From: Streptomyces sp. CG4
GTDB lineage: Bacteria > Actinomycetota > Actinomycetes > Streptomycetales > Streptomycetaceae
DNA: 64,000 bases
Assembly: GCF_041080655.1 (NCBI RefSeq)
Contig: NZ_CP163525.1
Span: forward strand, 3,844,001-3,908,000
Direction of reading: 5' to 3'
Part shown: positions 54,380 through 62,870 of the stretch, one piece after another
Layout: each line of letters begins with the position of its first letter
Position numbering within the stretch: position 1 is the stretch's first letter
Notes under the pieces: generated by a model
Database searches by the model: none
What the model saw: the letters and a program-made list of their open reading frames with translations, nothing else
Told to the model about the DNA's origin: nothing
Translations under genes and position numbers: made by a program

Positions 54380-56005
54380 TCAGAGCTTGTCGATGCCCAG
54401 GTTCGCGATCGCCGCCTTGGCCACCTCACGGCCGCGGGCCGTGAAGTCGCCCCTGCCCGGGTAGCCGACGGTGAGTCGGTACATGTCTCCGGCAGTGGTC
54501 CGGTAGTAGAAGATCCGGAGTTCGCGCGGGCGGGGGTTCTGGCTGTCGTTGGTCGTGTACACGGCGGTGTTCTCCGCGGCCTCCTTGCCGTGGTACGTCG
54601 CGGTGTCGTCCGGGTGTGTCCGCGCACCCGCGGGCATGGCGAGGGTGTACTCGCCCGAGCTGCGGAACTTCTCGTCGTCGGCGTACATCTGGGACCGCGC
54701 GCTGTTCTTGATCTCGTTCAGGGAGTCCTGCGACTTCCTGGCCAGCGACAGCGTGATCCAGACGCCACCGCTCCAGTCCTCGTACGTCACCCAGTTCTTG
54801 TCGGGGGCGTCCTTGGCGGGCCGGACGGCCCGGTAGCCCGCGGGCACGGCGACGGTGGCGCCCAGCCTCGCCTCCGGCTGCTGCGCCCAGCCGGCGGGCA
54901 GCGGGCCCGCGAAGGGATCGGCCAGCACCAGGTACGCCGCCACCGCGGCCGCGGCCAGCAGCGCGCCCGCGCCGAGCCACACGGCACGGCCGAGGCGCCG
55001 GACGGGCGCGGCGGGGGCGGACACCCGGACGACCTGCCGGGTGGGCACCGGGGGGCTCGTCGCCTCCTCCAGCAGCGCGCGGACCCGGTCCGCCGGGAGC
55101 CGGTGCGCGGGGTCCTTCCGGAGCAGCCCCTCGATGACCTCGGCCAGCGGGCCGGAGGCGGACGCGGGCGCGGCCGGGGTGGAGTTGAGCACGGACTGGA
55201 GGGTGGCCGGGGTGTTGCTGCGGCGGAACGGCGAGACGCCCTCCGTGGCCGCGTAGAGCAGCACCCCGAGGGACCACAGGTCGCTCGCCGGCCCCGGCCG
55301 CTGCCCCAGCACCCGTTCCGGGGCGATGTACTCGGGCGAGCCGACGAAGCCGCCGGTGTCGGTGAGCCGGGTGTCGCCCTCGATCCGGGCGATCCCGAAG
55401 TCCGTGAGGACCACCCGGTCGTACCGGCCGAGCAGGACGTTGTCGGGCTTGACGTCCCGGTGCAGGACGCCCGCCGCGTGCGCCGCCTGCAGCGCGCCGA
55501 GCACCTGGAGGCCGATCCGGGCCGCCTCGCGCGCGCCGAGCGTGCCCTCACCGAGGACGTCGCCGAGGCTGCGGCCGTGCACCAGCTCCATCACGATCCA
55601 GGGCCGGTCGTCGACCACCGCGACGTCGTGGACGTTCACCACCGCCGGATGGTCCAGCCGGGCCGCCGCGCGGGCCTCGCGGCGCATGCGCTCGAAGGCG
55701 TTGGCGCGTTCCTGTTCGGGAAGGTGGTCGGGCAGCCGGGGCTCCTTGACGGCGACCTCCCGGTCCACCGTCTCGTCCTGGGCCCGCCACACGGTGCCCA
55801 TCCCGCCGTGGCCCAGCTTGCCCAGCAGCCGGTACCGGCCGGCGATGAGCCGCCCGTCGCCCGCCTCCTGCCGCTGGGGCGGGAGGGGGCCGGGCCGGAC
55901 GTCCGACGGCGCGTGCGGCGCTGCGTCCGGGTCCCGCTTCGGCGGTTGCAGAAGGTAACTCGTCGTTTCGTCGGCTCCCTGGCCGGCTCCCCCGTCACTG
56001 CTCAT
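54380..56005 (-). CDS. membrane Ser/Thr protein kinase with extracellular sensor domain
   Basis: 541 residues. The N-terminal 50 are disordered. The kinase core has LGHGGMGTVW, VAVKEP, VLHRDVKPDNVLL, VVLTDFGIARI and SPEYIAPERVLG, so it is predicted active. A membrane helix (AGALLAAAAVAAYLVLA) separates it from a roughly 165-residue outer domain (LGATVAVPAGYRAVRP to AKAAIANLGIDKL) of a type shared by the neighbouring kinases. The cluster resembles, as I recall, the SCO4775-SCO4779 kinases including PkaI of the spore-wall synthesis complex. Confidence 0.92.
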   Translation of the reverse strand: MSSDGGAGQGADETTSYLLQPPKRDPDAAPHAPSDVRPGPLPPQRQEAGDGRLIAGRYRLLGKLGHGGMGTVWRAQDETVDREVAVKEPRLPDHLPEQERANAFERMRREARAAARLDHPAVVNVHDVAVVDDRPWIVMELVHGRSLGDVLGEGTLGAREAARIGLQVLGALQAAHAAGVLHRDVKPDNVLLGRYDRVVLTDFGIARIEGDTRLTDTGGFVGSPEYIAPERVLGQRPGPASDLWSLGVLLYAATEGVSPFRRSNTPATLQSVLNSTPAAPASASGPLAEVIEGLLRKDPAHRLPADRVRALLEEATSPPVPTRQVVRVSAPAAPVRRLGRAVWLGAGALLAAAAVAAYLVLADPFAGPLPAGWAQQPEARLGATVAVPAGYRAVRPAKDAPDKNWVTYEDWSGGVWITLSLARKSQDSLNEIKNSARSQMYADDEKFRSSGEYTLAMPAGARTHPDDTATYHGKEAAENTAVYTTNDSQNPRPRELRIFYYRTTAGDMYRLTVGYPGRGDFTARGREVAKAAIANLGIDKL

Positions 56006-56082
56006 GCGTCATCCCTATCGCGCCCTGCGCCGCCCAGCCACAGGGATGGGCAACCGGTCACGAACCCGTGACCGAGCGGCCG

Positions 56083-57843
56083 TCAGGCCCCCGCCCGGAA
56101 GGTGTCGAGCGCCACGTCGAAGTACTCCCGCGCCTCCCGCACCTTGCCGAGCGGCGCCGACACCCACACGTCGTACATCCGCCCGGACTCCTCCCAGCAC
56201 AGGTCGTAGGTGTGGCGCGGGCCCTCCGCCGCGCTGTAGCCGTCCCAGGTGAACTCCCAGAGCGCGGCCGGGTGTCCGTCGTGCGTGGTGCCGGTGACCC
56301 TGCCGTCGTGGTAACCGGGGTTGGTGGCGGGCCCCTTGGCGGCCGAGCGTGCCATCACGCCCTGCGGGCCGCCCGGTTGGGGATCGGCCACCTTGACGCC
56401 GAGGCGGAAGGTGTTCCCCGGCGAGAGGTAGAAGACGCGCTCGCCCTGCGGACTGCGGCTGAAGTCCTGCGGTACGGCGAGGGAGAAGCCGGCCGGGTCC
56501 CGGGAGGTGCGGTAGCCGGAGGGCGCGGTACGCGAGCCGGCCGAGGTCTTCGAGCCGGTCGGCGTCGGACCGCCGGTGGTGGGCGAGGGGGACGAGGACG
56601 GCGGCATGGCCGGGCTCGTGCTGGTCCCGGTGGCCGGGGAGGTCGCCGTACCGCCGGGGCTGCTGCCGCCCCCGTCCCCGCTTCCGTGCAGCAGCAGCGC
56701 CGCCGCCGACACGCCGGCCCCCGCCAGGGCGGCGACGAGCAGCGCCGCGAGCAGCACACCGCGCGTGGAGGTGCGGGCCGGAGCCTCCGTTCCCGCCCCG
56801 GACGCGCCGGCCGGCTGCGGTCCGCCGTGCGGAACGTCCCGCTGGGTCGGCGTGTACGCGGCGTTCGGCGTACGGCCTCCCGCCGCATCGGGTGCCGGCG
56901 TACGGCTCCCCGCCGCTCCGGACGCCCCCGGCCTCGGCACGAGGCCTCCGACGATCCGGTGGCCGAGCCCGGGGGCCGGCGCGCCGGGCGTACCCGGTGC
57001 CTCCGGGGTCCGGCCCGTCTCCAGGAACGTACGCAGCATCTGCTCGGCCGCGGCCGCGCCGAGCCGTCGGTCGGGGTCGCGCTCCAGCAGCCCTCGTACG
57101 ACCGGCAGCAGCGGCTCGGCCTCGGCGGGCGGCCGGATGTCGGCGGCGACGACGGCGTGCAGGATGCCGCCGAGCGAGTCCCGCCGGAACGGCGACTCGC
57201 CGCTCAGCGCCGTGCACAGCAGCGCGCCGACCGACCACAGGTCGGACTCCGGCCCGGTGCGCAGCCCCGACATCCGCTCCGGCGCGGTGTATTCGGGCGA
57301 GCCGACGAAGGAGCCGGTCTCGGTGAGCGTGGTGGCGCCCGCGACCTGCGCGATGCCGAAGTCGGTCAGCACGAGCCGGCCGCTGCCGGACTCGATCAGG
57401 ACGTTCGCGGGCTTGATGTCCCGGTGCAGCACCCCTGCCGCGTGCGCGGTGTGCACCGCGCCGAGCAGGGCGATGCCGATCCGCGCGGCCTCGGCGGCGT
57501 CGACCGGGCCCTGCCGGGAGATCCGGTCGGCGAGCGAGCCGCCCTCGACCAACTCCATGACCAGATAAGGGCGTTCGTCCTGTTCCACCACGTCGTGCAC
57601 GACGATGATGTGCGGATGCCGCAGCTGGGCGACCGCTCGCGCCTCGCGGAAGGTGCGGTCCCGGCGGCGCCGCGCGTCGTCCTCGGACAGGGAGTCGTCC
57701 GGCAGGAGTTCCTTGACCGCGACGAGGCGCCCCAGCAGTTGGTCGGTGGCCCGCCACACCACGCCCATGCCGCCACGCCCGATGCGTGCCTCCAGGCGGT
57801 AACGGCCCGCGATCACCCGGAAGTCGGCGCTCTCGGTCCCCAT
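56083..57843 (-). CDS. membrane Ser/Thr protein kinase with extracellular sensor domain
   Basis: About 586 residues (ATG 57843; ATG 57855 is an alternative). The kinase has IGRGGMGVVW, VAVKELLPDD, VLHRDIKPANVLI, LVLTDFGIAQVAG and SPEYTAPERMSG. A Pro/Ala/Gly linker, a membrane helix (LAALLVAALAGAGVSAAALLL) and a Ser/Thr/Pro-rich stem follow. An outer domain begins GYRTSRDPAGFSLAVPQDF and ends near AREYFDVALDTF. The same architecture occurs in the flanking genes, pointing to local duplication and divergence of the sensing part. Confidence 0.92.
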   Translation of the reverse strand: MGTESADFRVIAGRYRLEARIGRGGMGVVWRATDQLLGRLVAVKELLPDDSLSEDDARRRRDRTFREARAVAQLRHPHIIVVHDVVEQDERPYLVMELVEGGSLADRISRQGPVDAAEAARIGIALLGAVHTAHAAGVLHRDIKPANVLIESGSGRLVLTDFGIAQVAGATTLTETGSFVGSPEYTAPERMSGLRTGPESDLWSVGALLCTALSGESPFRRDSLGGILHAVVAADIRPPAEAEPLLPVVRGLLERDPDRRLGAAAAEQMLRTFLETGRTPEAPGTPGAPAPGLGHRIVGGLVPRPGASGAAGSRTPAPDAAGGRTPNAAYTPTQRDVPHGGPQPAGASGAGTEAPARTSTRGVLLAALLVAALAGAGVSAAALLLHGSGDGGGSSPGGTATSPATGTSTSPAMPPSSSPSPTTGGPTPTGSKTSAGSRTAPSGYRTSRDPAGFSLAVPQDFSRSPQGERVFYLSPGNTFRLGVKVADPQPGGPQGVMARSAAKGPATNPGYHDGRVTGTTHDGHPAALWEFTWDGYSAAEGPRHTYDLCWEESGRMYDVWVSAPLGKVREAREYFDVALDTFRAGA

Positions 57844-58038
57844 GCGCCCCATCATGCCGCACCGGACCCATGCGCTCCGGGGCGCCGATCGGCCAAGCCG
57901 GGCCGTTCAACCAGCGATTTTCGGCCGAACAGGCCGTCGGCAGCGGTCGTTCGGCCGCATCAGCGTCGCATCAGCCGACGCGTCGGCCGTCGCATCAGCC
58001 CTCGCGTCGGCCGCCGTTCGGTCGCCGCACCCGTCGCG

Positions 58039-59733
58039 TCACCCGTCGTTCGGCTGCTGCCAGCTCTGCAGCACCCACTTGAACTGCTTGCTGGTCTTCG
58101 CCCAGTCCTCCGCCGGCGTCGACATGTAGAGGGCGTACTCGATGCCCGCGCGCGAGAAATACGTCTCCTCGATGGCGTGCCGCGGACCGGCGACGTGCGG
58201 CGGGTCCTTCTTGAGCGCGGTCCAGGTGTACTCCCACAGCGAGCCGTTGCGGTCGCGGTAGATGTTCGCCTTCAGGGTCACTCGCCTGTAGTCGACCAGC
58301 CGCTGCAACTGCTGTTCCAGATCCGTCTGGTGCTGGAAGGCGTTGGCGAAGTCCGGCGAGCTGTCGATGGCGATACGGACGAAGTGCAGGCCGCCGTCCG
58401 GGCTGTAGTCGATCTGCTTGAGGTTGCCCAGGTTCTGGTAGACCGTCCGCTTCCAGCCCTTGGGCAGGGAGAGGCTGAAACCGAGCGGGTCGTGGTACAG
58501 CTGCCAGTCGGCGGGGACCCCGCCCTCGGGGCCCGGGGGCGTGCTGCCGCTCGCGGACGGTGACGTCGCGGGGCCGGCGCCGCCCCCGCTCGCCCCGGTG
58601 TCCTGCGCCGTGCCGCCCCACTCCTGGAAGGCCACCGCCGCGCCCCCGCCGAGCACGGCCGCGACGGCGACGACCAGGGCGAGGGTGCGCAGCCGGCGCC
58701 GGGGCTTCGGTCTGGGCCGTACCGGCGCCGGGCCGGCAGGCGCGGGGGCGACAGCCGTCTGCCCGGTCGCGGACCGGCCCGGTGCCGCCTGCGCTCCGGG
58801 GACGGTGGCACCCGTCGTATAGCTGTGGGAGCCGTAGCCCGAGGTGCCCGCCCCGCCGGTGCCCACGCCCGAACTCTGGGTGGGGACGAACGCCTGGGCC
58901 GTGGACGGGCGGCGGCCCTCCGCCGCCTCGGCGAGCATCTGCTCCGCCTCCTCCGCGCTCGGCCGCCGGTCCGGTTCCTTGCGCAGCAGGGCGGATATGA
59001 CGGGGCCGAGCGCACCCGCGTGGCGCAGCTCGTCGGCCTCCTCCTCGACGACCGCCTGCATGGTGCTCAGCGGTGAGGTACGGCGGAACGGTGAACGGCC
59101 CTCGACCGCCGTGTACAGGGTGGCGCCGAGCGCCCAGAGGTCCGAGGACGGGCCCGGATCGTGGCCGCGCACCCGCTCGGGCGCGAGATAGTCGACCGAG
59201 CCGACGACCTCTCCGGTGCGGGTGATGGTGGAGTCGCCCTCGATCTGGGCGATGCCGAAGTCGGTGAGCAGCACCCGGCCGTCCCGGCCCAGCAGGACGT
59301 TGCCGGGCTTGATGTCCCGGTGCAGGACGCCGGCGGAGTGCGCGGCACGCAGCGCCCGCAGCACCCACAGCCCGATCCGCGCGGCCTCCCGCGGCTCGAC
59401 GCGCCCGCGCTCCTTGACCGCGTCGGCCAGCGAGTTGCCCTCGACCAGCTCCATGACGATCCACGGGCGGCCGTCGTGCTCCAGGACGTCGTGCACGGTG
59501 ACGACGGCGGAGTGGCTGATGCGCGCGGCGGCGCGGGCCTCGGCCCGGGTGCGGGCCAGCAGCACGGCCCGGTCGCCGTCGGAGACGTAGAGCGCCGCGG
59601 TCAACTCCTTGACGGCGACCGTCCGGTGGAGCACCTCGTCGTGGGCACGCCACACTCGGCCCATGCCGCCGCTGCCGATGGATTCGGCGAGTCGGTAGCG
59701 GCCCGCTACGAGCAGGCCCTGCATCTGATTCAC
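58039..59733 (-). CDS. membrane Ser/Thr protein kinase with extracellular sensor domain
   Basis: About 564 residues. GTG 59733 (with GGGG four bases upstream) is preferred to a longer frame. The kinase core has SIGSGGMGRVW, VAVKEL, VLHRDIKPGNVLLG, RVLLTDFGIAQIEGD and a GSVDYLAPER segment. A linker with Gln/Ala and Pro, a membrane helix (LALVVAVAAVLGGGAAVAF) and the outer domain (YHDPLGFSLSLPKGWKRTV to WVLQSWQQPNDG) complete it. It is predicted active. Confidence 0.92.
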   Translation of the reverse strand: MNQMQGLLVAGRYRLAESIGSGGMGRVWRAHDEVLHRTVAVKELTAALYVSDGDRAVLLARTRAEARAAARISHSAVVTVHDVLEHDGRPWIVMELVEGNSLADAVKERGRVEPREAARIGLWVLRALRAAHSAGVLHRDIKPGNVLLGRDGRVLLTDFGIAQIEGDSTITRTGEVVGSVDYLAPERVRGHDPGPSSDLWALGATLYTAVEGRSPFRRTSPLSTMQAVVEEEADELRHAGALGPVISALLRKEPDRRPSAEEAEQMLAEAAEGRRPSTAQAFVPTQSSGVGTGGAGTSGYGSHSYTTGATVPGAQAAPGRSATGQTAVAPAPAGPAPVRPRPKPRRRLRTLALVVAVAAVLGGGAAVAFQEWGGTAQDTGASGGGAGPATSPSASGSTPPGPEGGVPADWQLYHDPLGFSLSLPKGWKRTVYQNLGNLKQIDYSPDGGLHFVRIAIDSSPDFANAFQHQTDLEQQLQRLVDYRRVTLKANIYRDRNGSLWEYTWTALKKDPPHVAGPRHAIEETYFSRAGIEYALYMSTPAEDWAKTSKQFKWVLQSWQQPNDG

Positions 59734-59874
59734 GTTGCCCCGCAATGCTCTTGACAGGGTCAGATTAAGGACCGGTCTGCCATCAGGGAACCAGCGGGGT
59801 ACCAAGGTGACAGCACTGTGACGGTTGCCGCCGCCGGAAACCGGCCAGACCCGGCCCGCCCGTATACGGGGCGC

Positions 59875-62706
59875 TCAACGCGTGTAGCGGTACGTCGCCG
59901 TGGCCTGCTCGTAGAACCGGGTCACCGCGTCCCGTTGGGACTCCGGGCCGCGGACCTGGACGATGTGGTAGCGGCCGTTCAGCAGGATCGCCATGTTCCG
60001 TACGAACAGGTCCTGTCCCTGCCCGTCGGTCCAGGTGAACTGCCCCTCGGCCATGGTCCGTCCGCCCACCTCGATGGTTCGCAGACCGGTCGCCGTGGCC
60101 CAGCTGGAGCTGCGGTACGGCTGGAGTTCGCTCTCCTTGTCCCGCTGGTAGGCCATCGGGTCACTGCCGTACGTCGCGGCGCCGTCCCGTCCGGGTACGA
60201 CGATCAGCTCGAAGTTCCCCTGGCCGTAGACCACCTGGCCGCTGCCGTTCTTCGGGGTGCGGTCCCAGCCCTTGGCCACGGCGATCTCGAAACCCTCCGG
60301 ATCCTTGCGCAGGGTGAAGCCGTCGGCGACGGACGGGTCACCGTCGGTCTGGGTATCGGTGGCGGGGGCACTGCTCTGTGGCGTGCCCTGCCCGGAGGAG
60401 GGCTCCGGGGTGCGCGAGGGCGCGGTACTCGCCTCTCCCGCGCTGCCGGTGCGCTCGCTGCCCGCGGCCCCGCTCTCGCCCTGCTTCGGCATGAACAGCA
60501 TCGCGTACGCGATCGCCCCGGCGAGCAGGAGCAGTATCACCAGGAGCAGGGTCCGGCCGAGGCTGCGCGGCGACGACCCCGCCGCTTCCCGGGCCCGCTG
60601 CTCCCGGGCCCGCTTGTGCCGGCCGTGCGGATGGCTCTCGGGCACGCCGGAGCGGCGGCGGCGCAGCCGTACCAGCTCGCCGCGGCGCCGGACGATCGGC
60701 AGCCGGCGCGGATCGGCGGACGGCACGGGCACGACATGCGTACCGGCGTCGGGCTCGGGCGCGGACCGCACCAGCGAGCGCAGCCAGCCGTTCAGCTCCT
60801 CGAAGTCCAGGCGCTCGGTGGGGTCCTGGCGCAACAGCGACTCCACGACCGGGCGCAGCGGACCGCACTCCTCGGCGAAGGCGGGCGGCTCGGCACACAC
60901 CAGCTGCACCAGCTCGGCCGTGGACTCCTCCGGGTACGGCGCGTGCCCCTGTACGGCCCGGAACAGCAGCGCGCCGAGCGCCCACAGGTCGGTGGCGGGC
61001 CCGATCGGCGCCGCCAGCTGCCAGTTCTCGTGCACGGGCCCGGCCTGTTCCGGCGCCCATCGCTCGGTCACCGGCCCCACGACGGTCATCCGCACCTGCC
61101 GCGCCCGCTCGGCGGCCAGGGCGGTCCCCGGTCCCCGCCGGGGCGCGGCGGGATCTCCGGCTTCGTCCCAGTGGGAGAGGGCGGCGGGTTGCTGTGGGAG
61201 GGGGATCCGCTCGGGGGCTTGGGAGAACTCCGGGGTGTGGGGGTGCGTGCTGCGAGGGGCCGGGGCCCGGCCGGGGAGACCGGGGCCGGCACCGGTGCGG
61301 TGGGCGGGGCCCTGGGCGTGCGTGCCGTAGGGGTCGCCCGGGACCGGCGGGCGGCCGGGGCGGGGGTCCGCCGGGGGCGGCCCGGGGCGCTGCGTGGCGC
61401 CGTCCAGCGCCGCAGAGGCGCCGGAAGCGGTGCGGGGCGAGGCGCCGTGCCAGGGGGCGCCCTGCACATCGTGGGGGTCGGCTGTCCGCCCGGGGGGCGT
61501 CGTGGGTCCGCCGGGGTACGACGCGGGTCCGCCGGGGTACGACGGCTGGGGCGCGCCGTCGGCCCGGTCGGCGCCGGTCCCGTTCTCCGCGGGTGGCCGG
61601 GCGCCGGGCAGCGCGGGGCGCCCGTTCTCCCGGGACTCCTGCACCCGGGCGGCGGCACGCGCGCCCGCGCGGTACGCGGCAATCGCCCCGGCGCGTGCGG
61701 CACGGATGTCCGCGCCGCTCTCCAGGGGGCGTTGGCCCGCCGCACCGGGCATCCCGGGTCCACCGGACGCTCCGGTCCCGCCCGGCGCCCCGGTTCCACC
61801 GGGCATCCCCGGTCCGCCCGGCGCCCCGTTCGCTCCCGGCACCGGCAGTCCGCCGGCGGCCCTCGCCTGGATCGCGGCCCGGCGGGCAGCCTCGGGGTCG
61901 ACGTCGGCGGAAGGAACACCGCCGACCGGGCCGCCGGAAGAGCGGGCACCATCCTGCGCACCGGGTCCACCGGCGAACGTACCGCCGCCCGAGCCACCAC
62001 TCGGTCCGTCGGCGGCTCCCGGGCGGGCGGCTCCCGGCTCCGCTCGTTCCGCTCCGGCTGCCGCCCCCACGGGCCCCGCACCGGACTCGTCCGGCACCGG
62101 GTCGTACCCGCAGAGCGCCTCCTCCGCGGCGCCGACCGCGAGGCCGGTCAGCATCACCCGGCCGTCGTCGCAGACCAGCACCGTACGGGCGGTGATGTTG
62201 CGGTGCACCCAGCCGTGGGCGTGCAGCACCCGGAGCGCCATGAGCACGTCGGCGGCGACCTCGGCCGCCCGGTACGGCGACAGCGGCTGCTCGGCGAGGA
62301 GTGCGGCCAGCGGGCGCGCGGCCACCGACTCGCTCACTATCCACAGCGACCCGCCCTCGGCGAACACGTCGAAGACCTGGTCGAGCCGCGGATGATCGGG
62401 GATGCGGGCCGCCGCCTGCACCGCCTCGACGGCGCGCCGCACGGCGGGGTCCGCGGGCCGCCGGGTGGCGGTCCGGGCGTCCGGCGTCCGCCGGGTGGCG
62501 CGCTCACGCGCGGTGAACCCCTCGGGCAGTCCCTCCGCGTCGAGCACCTCGGCCTCGACGACCTCCGGCAAGGGCACCTGCCGGACGAGCACTTCCTGGC
62601 CGCTGTAGGTGTCGAAGGCGCGGGTCTCGGTGAGTTCGTACTCGTCGGAGGGCGGCAACGGCAGGCGGTAGCGGTCGGCCAGCACCCGACCCGCGTAGTC
62701 GTCCAC
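59875..62706 (-). CDS. membrane pseudokinase with a long activation-segment insertion and sensor domain
   Basis: 943 residues from GTG 62706, with GGGGGAGG close by. The N-lobe is diverged: VLVRQVPLPE replaces VAVK, the catalytic loop reads VHRNITARTVLV (Asn for the catalytic Asp) and MLTGLAVG replaces DFG, so the phosphotransfer residues are missing. Roughly 300 Pro/Gly/Ala-rich residues then interrupt the domain before it resumes at RWAPEQAGPVHENWQLAAPI and ATDLWALGALLFRAVQG. A membrane helix (TLLLVILLLLAGAIAYAMLF) and an outer domain (GFEIAVAKGWDRT to YEQATATYRYTR) follow. It may act as a scaffold or regulator for the neighbouring kinases. Confidence 0.85.
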   Translation of the reverse strand: MDDYAGRVLADRYRLPLPPSDEYELTETRAFDTYSGQEVLVRQVPLPEVVEAEVLDAEGLPEGFTARERATRRTPDARTATRRPADPAVRRAVEAVQAAARIPDHPRLDQVFDVFAEGGSLWIVSESVAARPLAALLAEQPLSPYRAAEVAADVLMALRVLHAHGWVHRNITARTVLVCDDGRVMLTGLAVGAAEEALCGYDPVPDESGAGPVGAAAGAERAEPGAARPGAADGPSGGSGGGTFAGGPGAQDGARSSGGPVGGVPSADVDPEAARRAAIQARAAGGLPVPGANGAPGGPGMPGGTGAPGGTGASGGPGMPGAAGQRPLESGADIRAARAGAIAAYRAGARAAARVQESRENGRPALPGARPPAENGTGADRADGAPQPSYPGGPASYPGGPTTPPGRTADPHDVQGAPWHGASPRTASGASAALDGATQRPGPPPADPRPGRPPVPGDPYGTHAQGPAHRTGAGPGLPGRAPAPRSTHPHTPEFSQAPERIPLPQQPAALSHWDEAGDPAAPRRGPGTALAAERARQVRMTVVGPVTERWAPEQAGPVHENWQLAAPIGPATDLWALGALLFRAVQGHAPYPEESTAELVQLVCAEPPAFAEECGPLRPVVESLLRQDPTERLDFEELNGWLRSLVRSAPEPDAGTHVVPVPSADPRRLPIVRRRGELVRLRRRRSGVPESHPHGRHKRAREQRAREAAGSSPRSLGRTLLLVILLLLAGAIAYAMLFMPKQGESGAAGSERTGSAGEASTAPSRTPEPSSGQGTPQSSAPATDTQTDGDPSVADGFTLRKDPEGFEIAVAKGWDRTPKNGSGQVVYGQGNFELIVVPGRDGAATYGSDPMAYQRDKESELQPYRSSSWATATGLRTIEVGGRTMAEGQFTWTDGQGQDLFVRNMAILLNGRYHIVQVRGPESQRDAVTRFYEQATATYRYTR

Positions 62707-62870
62707 GTTGCCTCCCCCGGCCGCCCGGTCGGTCACATCCGTTCGCCTCGCGACCCGTTTCGCACACACATCCGGCTGCGTACGGTCCGCAACCATTCAC
62801 GATACGTGCCGGAGGCAACCCGCATCGCGTGGATGACGGATTCTCACGCCCCAAAACCGGCGGCCGGATC

